Of a stretch of 36,723 nt of DNA, positions 24,172 through 32,231 are shown piece by piece. The translations under genes and the position numbers were made by a program. This stretch comes from JBBILO01 sp037444855 (lineage in GTDB: Bacteria > Patescibacteriota > Microgenomatia > UBA1406 > GWC2-37-13), in contig JBBILO010000008.1 of the NCBI GenBank assembly GCA_037444855.1, positions 1 to 36,723 of the forward strand, in the 5' to 3' direction. The first letter of the stretch is position 1. Each line of letters begins with the position of its first letter. Below the pieces are notes generated by a model. That model was not told the origin of the DNA, did no database searches, and saw nothing but the letters and a program-made list of their open reading frames with translations.

Positions 24172-25647
24172 ATGAGAAAGAAAAATTTTTTAATAATTTT
24201 CTTTTTTCTTTTTCTTCTTGCTGGTCTCATCTATCGGACCTATCAATTTCGCCATCAGCCATTTTACGATTGGGACGAAGGCATATATGCTGAAGTTGCC
24301 AAAGAAATAATAAAAAACAAATCGCTTAAAACCACTTTTAATGAACATCCATGGTTAAACAAACCACCTCTTTCTCATTTTATTATCGCTTTTGTTTTTA
24401 TTCTCACAGACTATTCTCATTTTTTTAGCCGGTTGATTTTTACTTCTTTTTCCTTTTTTACTCTTCTTCTTACTTATCTTCTTGCTAAAAAATTATTCAA
24501 AAATTCATTCCTGGCCCTTCTTTCCCCCTTATTTCTTCTTTCCTCTCAAATTTATTTAGAAAGATCGGTTCTTTTAAATACGGATATTATTATCGCTTTA
24601 TCCTGGTTGGGATATTTTTATTATTTTTCCTCATTTTGGAAAAGGACATTTTTTTTAATTCTTGGTGTCTGGTCAAAATCGCTTGCTGGTTTTTACCCTC
24701 TATTTTTAGATTTCTTTCATTTTTTTTCTCAAAAAAGAGATCACTCTTTGAAAAAAATTGTCCACTTTATCATCCAAATCCTAACTCAAATCTTTTTCGC
24801 CAGTCTTTGGTATTTTTACGCATATTTAAATTTTGACCAATATTTTATCAAAGCCCATTTCTATGACCAGATTTTTAAAAGAGTCGAGAGACCGATTGAG
24901 CTTCATTTCGGCAAAAATCTCGGGATAAAATATTACCCTCTGACTCTTTGGCAAGACTCAAAAATCCTAACCCTATTTTTGCTTTTTGGTGTAATCTTTC
25001 TTTTACTTACATTGATTCGCAAAAAAAAATTGACGACTGATAAGATTGCCCTTCTCTTTCCTCTTCCTTTCTTTTTTCTCCTTCTTTTAGTTAAAAGCAA
25101 AATCTACTGGTATTTGGTTTTTGTTCTTCCTTTTTTTACTTTGATCGCATTTTATCCAATTACCGTCTTTTTTAAAAACCGACCTTTTACTCGCAAAATT
25201 TCTTTCACATTGATATTTCTTCTTTTTATTCTTTTTGTAAAAAATACCTTTTTTTATCATCATAAAATTGAAATTAGCGAAGGTTATCAAATCGCTCAAT
25301 GTCTTAAAAAACTTCCCTATGAAAATACTGCCTTTCTCGTGGATGAAAAAGAAAGAACCACATATCAATTTATTAAAGAAAATAATCTTTATACCGAAAC
25401 CTCATTCCTTTATGGCGGACAACCATCGCTTGTTTTTTATGCGAATAAAAAGATTAATTTTTTTTACCAAAAAAATCAATTTTTAAAGAAATATTCTTCT
25501 TATCCAATCATTGTTTTTAAAGAAGAGGACCGAGTGAATCTTGGAATTAATATTGATGCCTTTGAATACTTCTGCTCAACCGAAAATCAATTAGAAAACG
25601 AGCGCTGGTATGTTTTTGTTAAACCATCAATAAACAATAAAGATTAA
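24172..25647 (+). CDS. GT39-family membrane glycosyltransferase
   Basis: 491 residues and about 10-12 membrane helices. The first outer loop has DWDEGIYAEVAKEI (residues about 36-49) with the acidic pair typical of the PMT/ArnT family, followed by LNKPPLSHF. These enzymes transfer a sugar from a polyprenyl-phosphate donor to lipid or protein on the outer face. The C-terminal ~110 residues form a soluble domain, as in other family members. Acceptor and donor are unknown. Confidence 0.82.
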   Translation: MRKKNFLIIFFFLFLLAGLIYRTYQFRHQPFYDWDEGIYAEVAKEIIKNKSLKTTFNEHPWLNKPPLSHFIIAFVFILTDYSHFFSRLIFTSFSFFTLLLTYLLAKKLFKNSFLALLSPLFLLSSQIYLERSVLLNTDIIIALSWLGYFYYFSSFWKRTFFLILGVWSKSLAGFYPLFLDFFHFFSQKRDHSLKKIVHFIIQILTQIFFASLWYFYAYLNFDQYFIKAHFYDQIFKRVERPIELHFGKNLGIKYYPLTLWQDSKILTLFLLFGVIFLLLTLIRKKKLTTDKIALLFPLPFFFLLLLVKSKIYWYLVFVLPFFTLIAFYPITVFFKNRPFTRKISFTLIFLLFILFVKNTFFYHHKIEISEGYQIAQCLKKLPYENTAFLVDEKERTTYQFIKENNLYTETSFLYGGQPSLVFYANKKINFFYQKNQFLKKYSSYPIIVFKEEDRVNLGINIDAFEYFCSTENQLENERWYVFVKPSINNKD

Positions 25648-25725
25648 TCTAACAACCCAAAAGCCGATCTTCACGAATCTAGTAGTTTGCAAAAAAAAAC
25701 GGGAAAACGATAAAAGAACAAGCTT

Positions 25726-26748
25726 TTAGTGGGTGCCATAAAACCACCAATCTTCTTTATATCGCGTGTCCATAAAAGACATAGTATCGCGAACTACCAC
25801 TTTGACATCAGAATTATCAGCATAACCAAAAATCTGACCGGTAGCAATCACAGGTAAATTTTTCCTTCCTTGAGCATTATCAGTATGATACTTTGCCAAC
25901 AAGTTTGGATCAACACAAATATCGAGGAAGTAAAAAAGATAACCACCTAAAAGAGTATCGCTGTTACTATGGGTAAAAACAATATCCTTTTTGTTAGCAT
26001 AAAGGACCATAAAAACATTGTTGCCACCAATACGTCGACCAGCTTTTAGGCCATAAAGTTTTTGTCCCGGCGTGGCTGCTAATCCCAACATATGAACTGG
26101 GAAATTGGGAGTGGCCGTTTTCGGAGCAGCTGTCTTGTTATTTTTAAAATCCCATTCGTAAATACGGTAAGTTTTAATAATTTGAGGAATTGGACCACCA
26201 TAAAGAGAACTAATTTGAGGTGGCATAATTCGATCTAAACCATAATTATTACCATTGCGACTGATAAGATTAGTGCTTTCGTTTACCTGGATAAAGCCTC
26301 GCAAACGGAGATTTATTTCCGGACTATTTTCAACCGGACCATTAACTATCAGGTCAGCATCTGATCGTTCAGCTCTCATACTTTGATAATTTTCATTTGA
26401 AGTGATAGGGCAATTACTGGCAACTGAAATTGGAAGAGGTGTTGGTGTGGGTGTCGATGTCAAAGTAGGCGTTGGTATAATCTTGGTGGGAACAATAGTT
26501 TCTAAAAAGACGGGAGTAGTGGGAACAGGGGTTTTTAAAAAAACTGGAGTATTATAGACAAAAGGTTTAAAATCAATTAGCGTAGGTGTAGGTGAAAAAA
26601 ATACAGTAATTGGCGCCGGTGTCTTTCTGGGAGTAGAAGTAAAAAAAGATGATTTTATTCGAGGAGTTTTGCCGATAAAAATATTTGATGAAAGAATGCT
26701 AATAACAAAAGCGGTAATTAGGGAAAAAATTATCTTTAGATTAGTCAT
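25726..26748 (-). CDS. Secreted protein with Pro/Thr-rich stalk
   Basis: About 340 residues from the ATG at 26748. An earlier ATG at 26760 overlaps a TATAAT box and is unlikely to be translated. An N-terminal hydrophobic anchor (IIFSLITAFVISILSS) is followed by ~70 residues rich in PTP units (PTPTLTSTPTPTPLP), then a folded domain of ~220 residues ending in VVVRDTMSFMDTRYKEDWWF. I do not recognise that domain; the RDTxSFMD...DWW ending recurs in my memory of CPR secreted proteins, without a known function. Confidence 0.65.
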   Translation of the reverse strand: MTNLKIIFSLITAFVISILSSNIFIGKTPRIKSSFFTSTPRKTPAPITVFFSPTPTLIDFKPFVYNTPVFLKTPVPTTPVFLETIVPTKIIPTPTLTSTPTPTPLPISVASNCPITSNENYQSMRAERSDADLIVNGPVENSPEINLRLRGFIQVNESTNLISRNGNNYGLDRIMPPQISSLYGGPIPQIIKTYRIYEWDFKNNKTAAPKTATPNFPVHMLGLAATPGQKLYGLKAGRRIGGNNVFMVLYANKKDIVFTHSNSDTLLGGYLFYFLDICVDPNLLAKYHTDNAQGRKNLPVIATGQIFGYADNSDVKVVVRDTMSFMDTRYKEDWWFYGTH

Positions 26749-26919
26749 TTTATTTAACATTATATTGATGACTAATATATTATATAGTATTGCTCTGTTA
26801 TCGAATTTTCAACTAAATCAATTTAATTTTTTAAATTATATTCATCCAAATATTATATTTAAGTTAAAATATAAACCTATTCGAAAGGCTCAAAAAAAAC
26901 TTTTTTTCTCAAATTTTTT

Positions 26920-26936
26920 CAAACCTTCCAGGTTTG
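26920..26936. repeat. Short palindrome CAAACCT-TCC-AGGTTTG
   Basis: A perfect 7-bp stem with a 3-nt loop between two minus-strand genes. It is related in its core to the hairpin at 24095-24133. There is no following T run on the minus strand. Confidence 0.5.
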
Positions 26937-26982
26937 CAAGATTACTTAGCAAAAGTAATTTAGGTTAATTTGAATAATTAGA

Positions 26983-27573
26983 TCAAATAGTCAATTTACT
27001 AATGGCCCAATAACCAACAATTGCCGCAGCTACGATAACGTTTAAAGATTTATTAATCCCATACATCGGAATCTCAACAATCTGATCTACCAGAGCCAAA
27101 GACTCCTCTTTTATTCCTAAAGATTCATTGCCAAAGATTAAAGCTAATGGCAATTGATATTTTGCTTTTGTATAGTCAATCGCTTTTGGATGTTGTTCAA
27201 CGGCGATGACTTGGAACTTTGAAGATGTCCCGGTGGGACTTAAAATATTATTATTCGTTCCACGTTCTACGCTCCATCTTCTACGCAAATCTTCAATCGC
27301 TTCTTTTGTCGTTTTGCAATATTCCCAAGGAACAATTTTGTATGTCCCAATTGAGGCTTTGTTTATCCGGCTATTTGGCGGAGTCTCGGTCTGTCCAACT
27401 AAATATATTTTTTTAATCGCTAAAGCATCGGCTAAACGGAATAACCCCCCGATATTATAAGTATCATAAATATCCTCTAAAATAAAATAGATCGGATTTC
27501 TTTTCACCTTTCTTATCACTCCCCGCGCCCGCTTTTCTTCAAGCTCCCGCAGTTGTTTGGCGTCCAATTTCAT
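26983..27573 (-). CDS. SpoU/TrmH-family RNA 2'-O-methyltransferase
   Basis: 196 residues. The three SpoU motifs are intact: YNIGGLFRLADAL (motif 1), LALIFGNESLGI (motif 2) and IPMYGINKSLNVIVAAAI (motif 3), which form the knotted SAM site. The enzyme methylates a ribose in tRNA or rRNA; the target is unknown. Between DLRRR and FQVIAVEQ about 20 residues (WSVERGTNNNILSPTGTSS) appear inserted, encoded by repetitive DNA at about 27225-27290. It is downstream of an S23 gene on the same strand. Confidence 0.88.
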   Translation of the reverse strand: MKLDAKQLRELEEKRARGVIRKVKRNPIYFILEDIYDTYNIGGLFRLADALAIKKIYLVGQTETPPNSRINKASIGTYKIVPWEYCKTTKEAIEDLRRRWSVERGTNNNILSPTGTSSKFQVIAVEQHPKAIDYTKAKYQLPLALIFGNESLGIKEESLALVDQIVEIPMYGINKSLNVIVAAAIVGYWAISKLTI

Positions 27574-27577
27574 CCTT

Positions 27578-28006
27578 ATGAAACATGAAACTTAAAACAT
27601 AAAACTTATTAACTTATTTATTTTTTATATAAAATTCCATAAAGTATTTTTGCTAATTCATTGATTTCTGAAATTATTTCATTGAAATCCCTTTCGCCCA
27701 ATAAATTAAATTCTTTACTAAAATGGAGTAAATATTTGGTTTCTTTTAAAGAACTAAAACTAATGTTGATTAATTGTCTTTTTTCTTTTTTGGATTTTCT
27801 TGCTCCGCCTTCAACAATGTTTAAGATTATTGAAAGAGCTGATCTTCTTAATTGTTCACCAATTGAATATTGATATTTTGGAGGAAAATCTAAAGCTAAC
27901 TTAAAAATTTTCTTAGCAATTTTATCAGCTAAGTCAAAAATTAAATAATTTTTTTTCATAATAAATATTTTACTAGTCGTTTCATGTTTTATGTTTCATG
28001 TTTTAT
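27578..28006. mobile_element. S23 element with terminal inverted repeats
   Basis: The 28 bases at 27578-27605 (ATGAAACATGAAAC...) and the reverse complement of 27979-28006 (ATAAAACATGAAAC...) are identical at 25 of 28 positions without gaps. Between them lies only the S23 gene. The repeats are themselves built of CAT(G/A)AAA units. This looks like a small element, but no transposase or target-site duplication was identified. Confidence 0.55.
27618..27959 (-). CDS. Four-helix-bundle protein (S23/IVP family)
   Basis: 113 residues, all helical. The family core is seen in EQLRRSALSIILNIVEGGAR (residues about 35-54) followed by a third helix with SFSSLKETKYLL. Proteins of this family are encoded by 23S rRNA intervening sequences in several bacteria and share their fold with the Avd accessory protein of diversity-generating retroelements. 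Cellular role unknown. The gene is enclosed by inverted repeats at 27578 and 27979. Confidence 0.85.
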   Translation of the reverse strand: MKKNYLIFDLADKIAKKIFKLALDFPPKYQYSIGEQLRRSALSIILNIVEGGARKSKKEKRQLINISFSSLKETKYLLHFSKEFNLLGERDFNEIISEINELAKILYGILYKK

Positions 28007-28021
28007 GATTTATTCCTATAG

Positions 28022-28050
28022 TTGACAAACAAAATATCCTGTAGTATAAT
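28022..28050 (+). promoter_or_regulatory. Consensus sigma70 promoter, leaderless
   Basis: TTGACA (28022-28027), 17 nt, TATAAT (28045-28050): both boxes are perfect. The ATG starts 8 nt after the -10. The G run in between (AGGGGGGT) cannot act as a normal ribosome binding site if transcription starts at the usual distance. Confidence 0.85.
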
Positions 28051-28058
28051 AGGGGGGT

Positions 28059-28712
28059 ATGAAAAAATTAATTATATTTTCTTTTCTTTTTTGGACATTA
28101 GTATTTAAGCCATCCTCTACAGAAGCTAACTATGGTCAATATGGAGGTGAAACACCTTCTTACTCTATCCTTGTTGATAAAATGGTCGGGATGCCTATCT
28201 CAACAAAAGGTGGAGCAACTGATTATCAATATGTTGATAATCTCTCCCCGACTGATCCACGTTTTGCTCCAGGGCAGGAAGTCTGGTTTAAGATAAAAAT
28301 CAAAAACACGTCCAGTCAAAATTTAACCGCAGTTGAAGTCACCGATTATGTTCCTGATTATTTAATGCCTCTTGAGGGGCCGGGCAAATGGAATCCTGAT
28401 AATAGAACGATTGTCTGGAACGCCGGTGATTTTAATATCGATGAAGAAAAAATTTATTATCTTAAAATGAAAGTCTATGACCAATCAATGCTCCCTGCTA
28501 ATAAAGGACTAATCTGTGTTATCAACAAAGCTTCAGCAAAAAAAAACGATGTCGCTTATGATGAAGATAGCGCCCAACTATGTTTAGAAAAACAAGTGGT
28601 TGGTGTGGAAAAACAACCAACCGCCGGACCTGAATTAGGGCTTGGTATTCTCGCCATGAATGCCGTTTCGTTGATTGTTGGATTAAAATTAAGAAAAGAT
28701 GCCCAGAGTTGA
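28059..28712 (+). CDS. Surface protein with DUF11-like domain and C-terminal anchor
   Basis: 217 residues. A signal peptide (to about EAN, residue 24) leads to a beta-sandwich of the DUF11 type: FKIKIKNTSSQNLTAVEVTD and DYVPDYLMPLEGPGKW. The C-terminus PTAGPELGLGILAMNAVSLI ends in a helix and basic KLRK, resembling a cell-surface sorting signal. It is driven by the strongest consensus promoter in the window, so it is probably abundant. Its end overlaps the next gene by 14 bases. Confidence 0.75.
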   Translation: MKKLIIFSFLFWTLVFKPSSTEANYGQYGGETPSYSILVDKMVGMPISTKGGATDYQYVDNLSPTDPRFAPGQEVWFKIKIKNTSSQNLTAVEVTDYVPDYLMPLEGPGKWNPDNRTIVWNAGDFNIDEEKIYYLKMKVYDQSMLPANKGLICVINKASAKKNDVAYDEDSAQLCLEKQVVGVEKQPTAGPELGLGILAMNAVSLIVGLKLRKDAQS

Positions 28713-30384
28713 AGTCGGCTATGAATTAGCCAGGGTAATTAGAAACGCATTTCTATTTATTCCCAATGGGAAGTTGCCCAGATTAGAAATCCCTTCATTT
28801 GGTCGAAGAACCGATCTATCAAATAATCCTCTAGCTCAACTTTTGGAAGAATATAGATTAAAGCAAGAATATTTAAATCTTCCAGATCCTACAAATCTCG
28901 GAAATTTTATTTCTTTCTCAATGCCCCCGGTTTCACCTCATACACCAGAAACAATTAAAATAGGTGACCAAATTATTCCTGCTCATCTCAATGTTTGGTG
29001 GGGAGAGGTAGGAAATCCAAATCAAATTACCATTCTTGACTTGGCTAGAATGAAAAGAAATGAGAGATTGCCCTATCTTCAAGCAATCGCTGATCAAATT
29101 CAAAAAAGCATCCTTTTTTTAGGTGAAAGGATTGATGATCTTAAAAACATACCTAGGGATAGGTGGCATAAAAATTTAGAGATTTACGGATTATGTGGAC
29201 ATGCGACTCCTGAAGAACGTCAAGCTACCGGAGCGTCTCGTGGCGCTCAAAGCCATCCTTCAGGACACATCAATGTTGGTTATCACCCATATGAAAAAGA
29301 AACAGAATTGGCTGAGCCTACTCCTTCAACTCCACGAGAAATTTTAAAACACATTGGACCGATGGATACACTAATTTTCCAATGGTCTGATTTTTTTGTC
29401 TCAATTGTAAATAACATCATTGCTAACAATGGGCACGAATCATCCATCGTTCAAGCTGAAACTCATCATGCAAAAAGACCAGATGACAAATTGATTAGAT
29501 TCTATGAGGGAATAAGTATCGATTATAACACAAATGGAATTCCCCTAGTTGAGGCTTTGAATGATCTGTCTGATGTAATTGGTTTTTTTGACAGATTTTA
29601 TCAAACTCTTAGAGACGGTTATGAAGAATATTATTTTAATTATGGCCACCATGACCTTCAATCAAAAATAAGACAACGTATGATAGACGAGCTTCTTTCT
29701 CTATATTTATCAATCCAAAATCCTGACGACAATATGAAACAGCCAAACTCAACAAAAAATAGCCAAACATCGACAAGAACAATTATCACAGAAATTGTTG
29801 ACTTTGCGTTGTCATTTCTGCCGACATATCAACAAATTATTAACTGGTTGAACAACCCCAATATTTCACAAAAAACAAAAAGTTATCTTAAAAAAAGAAA
29901 AAAACAATACGAAAAAATCCACCGATGGCTCAGGCAAAGTTTTTTCGATCTAGAAACTATGAAGCAAAAATTAGAAGCCGTAAAAGAACAACGTGAAGAT
30001 ATACCCGTTGGGGATCAACCACAAGATCAAAGAGATCATCTGAAAAAAACAAGAGATTTATTCAAAGAAGTGAGTAGGCTAATGTTAATAAAACAAAAAA
30101 TTTTAAGCGGAACCCAAAATAAATTTAATTTAGGCAGTGATCTTGAAGCAGAAATCTTTTTGCAACATATATTTGATATGACCCAACCTGGTGAAAACTG
30201 GAATAGAATCGAATACGCATGGCCTGCAGTCCTCTCTTTGAGCTTTATGGCCGATGATTATAAATTCGATCAGTTTGGCAATCTTAATGTTATAAGATTA
30301 ACAATCGCCCCTCGCTTCGGCACCACCAAAGGAGCGATTGAAGACATGGGTGGCTATCGTATTGTCAGACAGCAAGGAGCTTAA
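28699..30384 (+). CDS. Large protein of unknown function
   Basis: 561 residues with no signal peptide or membrane helix. Histidine-rich stretches stand out: GLCGHATPEER, QSHPSGHINVGYHPYEKE and QAETHHAKRPDDK (residues about 165-270), which could bind metal or phosphate. The region 380-480 is charged and probably coiled (KTKSYLKKRKKQYEKIHRWL). I do not recognise a family. It overlaps the surface-protein gene by 14 bases, so both come from the same strong promoter and may work together. Confidence 0.6.
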   Translation: MPRVEVGYELARVIRNAFLFIPNGKLPRLEIPSFGRRTDLSNNPLAQLLEEYRLKQEYLNLPDPTNLGNFISFSMPPVSPHTPETIKIGDQIIPAHLNVWWGEVGNPNQITILDLARMKRNERLPYLQAIADQIQKSILFLGERIDDLKNIPRDRWHKNLEIYGLCGHATPEERQATGASRGAQSHPSGHINVGYHPYEKETELAEPTPSTPREILKHIGPMDTLIFQWSDFFVSIVNNIIANNGHESSIVQAETHHAKRPDDKLIRFYEGISIDYNTNGIPLVEALNDLSDVIGFFDRFYQTLRDGYEEYYFNYGHHDLQSKIRQRMIDELLSLYLSIQNPDDNMKQPNSTKNSQTSTRTIITEIVDFALSFLPTYQQIINWLNNPNISQKTKSYLKKRKKQYEKIHRWLRQSFFDLETMKQKLEAVKEQREDIPVGDQPQDQRDHLKKTRDLFKEVSRLMLIKQKILSGTQNKFNLGSDLEAEIFLQHIFDMTQPGENWNRIEYAWPAVLSLSFMADDYKFDQFGNLNVIRLTIAPRFGTTKGAIEDMGGYRIVRQQGA

Positions 30385-30410
30385 ACATCTATTGTTCATC
30401 ATAAAAGATT

Positions 30411-30433
30411 TTAAGCCTTTGACTCTGGCTTAA
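30411..30433 (+). terminator. Possible terminator hairpin
   Basis: TTAAGCC (30411-30417) and GGCTTAA (30427-30433) pair around a 9-nt loop, 27 bp after the large unknown gene. No T run follows, so function is uncertain. Confidence 0.4.
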
Positions 30434-30488
30434 GATCAGAAAAAGATCATAAATCAATAATTGGCCTAATTAATTTAATATTAAATAA

Positions 30489-30968
30489 TTAATAAATTAA
30501 TTTTTAATCAATAAAAAAATAGTTAATACTTCAATAATTAAAAATTTATTTTCACAAGCAAGAGAGAATTTTTGAGAAAATTAAAAGTAATTGATGGACC
30601 TCTTTCCAAATTACTCTTATCTCATTTTTTTCTTCAGGATTGGTAACAACTAACATCCAAAGCAAATGAGGAGTTTCTTTAACTTCTTTTTTACAAAGGT
30701 TGATTTTATTTCCAAAATCTTTTTAGAATTACCTCAAATTTCTTCCCTATAATTAGCGCCAATTGAACTTCCACTTCTTTTTAACTGTTTAACTAATGCT
30801 TCATTAAAAATTGTTATCTTTAAAGATTGACTAAATCGAATAATTTCTTGTCCTAACTTCGCTGTTCCCTCCTCTAAACCAAATCTATCATTCATATTTT
30901 TTATTAATTGATATTAAACATTGTTTTTATTAACTGATATTAAACATTGATTAAAAATTAATTATTAA
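30489..30968. mobile_element. Remnant S23 element with inverted repeats
   Basis: TTAATAAATTAATTTTTAATCAAT (30489-30512 in its start TTAATAAATTAATTTTTAAT) matches the reverse complement of 30946-30968 except for one extra A. A dead S23 gene lies between. On the right side a 20-nt unit, ATTAA(T/C)TGATATTAAACATTG in outline, occurs twice (from about 30903 and 30930). The repeats are AT-only apart from single C/G positions, so chance similarity must be considered. Confidence 0.4.
30552..30895 (-). pseudogene. Dead four-helix-bundle (S23-like) gene
   Basis: Starts MNDRFGLEEGTAKLGQEIIR and reaches QLKRSGSSIGANYREEI, the family's second-helix signature, before an in-frame TGA. After a one-base deletion in an A run the remainder is intact: INLCKKEVKETPHLLWMLVV, then an acidic loop and VHQLLLIFSKILSCL, ending at 30552. 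One stop and one frameshift show decay. It is most like the avd/'bvd'-type branch of four-helix proteins. Confidence 0.75.
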
Positions 30969-31190
30969 ATATTCATTATTTTTTGCTTTGTTCTATCAAT
31001 CTCTTATAACCAACTAAAAGTTAAATTTTTACTATCAAATCAAAATATTTTTATCAAACACTTATGTATTAATTATTGACTAAAAATTTATTATTAAATA
31101 TTGGTTATTAATATCTTATATTTTACCAATTTCGGATATTGTTTATTTTTTGTGGATAAAATTATAAAGAATAAAATAACAAATACTATA
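30969..31190. other. AT-rich intergenic region
   Basis: No gene or RNA is seen. It contains further quasi-repeats of the ATTATTAAATATTGG type, in keeping with the border of the S23 remnant. Confidence 0.4.
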
Positions 31191-31219
31191 TTGACAAATA
31201 GCAATTTATTTGATATACT
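31191..31219 (+). promoter_or_regulatory. Strong promoter of structured leader
   Basis: TTGACA (31191-31196), 17 nt, TATACT (31214-31219). Start expected near 31226. Confidence 0.8.
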
Positions 31220-31225
31220 ATAGGT

Positions 31226-31483
31226 ATATTTTCTCTAAGCTAAAAGCTTGCTTAGAGATCGTCCCGAGAAATCGGGGCGGCACCTTAAAAACGGGTGAAG
31301 ATCTTTAACAAAAAACCCTATATCGCTTGGGTTTTGGCGTTAAAGGTCTAAAACCCAAGGGTTCAGGTTACCGGGCAAAGAGTAGCATACCGGGCAATGT
31401 GCGGCAAAGGGCAACGTCGGCAACCTCCTAGAAATCACCCCCTTTCTTTCCGAAAGAAATAGTTCTATATAACATATAGGATT
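31226..31483 (+). ncRNA. Structured RNA, 5' part
   Basis: A dense series of helices with no coding frame: CTCTAAGC/GCTTAGAG, CCCGA-GAAA-TCGGG (GNRA loop), CACC/GGGTG, AGATCTTTAAC/GTTAAAGGTCT (11 pairs) enclosing AAAACCC/GGGTTTT, AACCC/GGGTT, a direct repeat ACCGGGCAA, then TTTCTTTC/GAAAGAAA and GAAATA...CTATAT/ATATAG...TATTTC. The GC content is clearly above the surroundings. The segment ATCACCCCCTTTCT (31434-31447) pairs with 32070-32083 beyond the S23 gene, so the two parts seem to be one molecule. No known RNA family recognised. Confidence 0.65.
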
Positions 31484-31498
31484 ATTTCAAGTAGAGAA

Positions 31499-32061
31499 AG
31501 ATTGGCTTGCACTTTGGAACTAAGAGAATTTGACGCTAGATACTTGATACTTGAAGCTGGATAATGAAACTTGAAGTTAGATGTTTAAAAGAATATCTGA
31601 TATTATTAAAATATGATCAAGTCTTTTCGCGATCTGGAAGTATATCAAGAGAGTTACCAACTGATGATCTTAATTCATCAAAAGATTAAAGAATTTCCTA
31701 TTTATGAGAAAATGGACTTAGCTTCACAAATACGAAGGGCTTCAAAATCTATTCCAGCAAATATTGCTGAAGGTTGGGCTAAAAGAAATCATGAAAAAGA
31801 ATTTAAAAAACATCTTGATATATCAATAGGATCGGCAAATGAAATGGAAGTACACATAGAAACAGCAAGAGATCTTGGTTATCTTAATAAAGATTTTGCA
31901 GATGATATTCTTAAAAGATACAATATTTTAGGTAAAAAGTTATTTAAACTAAGGCAAAATTGGAAAACTTTCTAACTTCAAGCATCTAACCTCATAATCC
32001 AGTTTCAAGATTCCAACATCAAGCGTCAATTTACTTTTGGTTTCAGAGAGCAAGTCAATCT
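31499..32061. mobile_element. S23 element with ~70-nt terminal inverted repeats
   Basis: The left arm (31499-31567) and the reverse complement of the right arm (32061-31992) align over their whole length. The inner part, starting TTGACGCT (31530-31567 against 32029-31992), is identical at 30 of 38 positions without a gap. The outer part, starting AGATTG(G/A)CTTGC, matches with one gap and several transitions. The only gene inside is S23. Transcribed as RNA, the arms would form one long hairpin with the gene in the loop. Confidence 0.7.
31613..31975 (+). CDS. Four-helix-bundle protein (S23/IVP family)
   Basis: 120 residues with the classic IVP start, SFRDLEVYQESYQLM, the second-helix core QIRRASKSIPANIAEGWAKR (residues about 40-59) and the third helix FKKHLDISIGSANEME. 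It lies in the loop of a long inverted repeat and on the same strand as the surrounding structured RNA, as S23 genes do in 23S rRNA intervening sequences. Role unknown; RNA binding has been proposed for the family because of its acid/base distribution and context. Confidence 0.9.
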   Translation: MIKSFRDLEVYQESYQLMILIHQKIKEFPIYEKMDLASQIRRASKSIPANIAEGWAKRNHEKEFKKHLDISIGSANEMEVHIETARDLGYLNKDFADDILKRYNILGKKLFKLRQNWKTF

Positions 32062-32231
32062 AAAATTCTAGAAAGGAGGTGATGAAAAACTAAGGCCGCT
32101 ATGCCTTTGACAGTCCCGCAAAGAGGGGATCTAAGTCATAAATTAGCCAGGGAGAAACCCAACCCCTGTGTCCCGTAAGGGAAAAGGCGTCTTGCCAGAA
32201 AGAAGATCACTTTAACTAACGGAGGTCTAAG
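32062..32231 (+). ncRNA. Structured RNA, 3' part, leader of lipoprotein gene
   Basis: Contains AGAAAGGAGGTGAT (32070-32083), complementary to 31434-31447 at 13 of 14 positions, then CTAAGG, able to pair with CCT(CC)TAG upstream. Further helices are CAGGG/CCCTG and TCCC-GTAA-GGGA with a GNRA loop. It ends in a strong ribosome binding site, GGAGGT, 6 nt before the lipoprotein ATG. AGGAGGTGATG also offers a start for a three-codon frame (Met-Lys-Asn-stop), a possible translational decoy. Confidence 0.55.

Noticed and set aside
30552..30895. Intact S23 gene using recoded TGA
   Set aside because: TGA ends the amidohydrolase, the surface-protein and the GT4 genes in this window, so the standard code applies; a separate frameshift also breaks the copy.
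30903..31130. CRISPR array
   Set aside because: The short AT-rich units vary in sequence and spacing, and no cas gene is near.
27578..32083. Diversity-generating retroelement
   Set aside because: The four-helix-bundle proteins share the Avd fold, but no reverse transcriptase or template/variable repeat pair is present.
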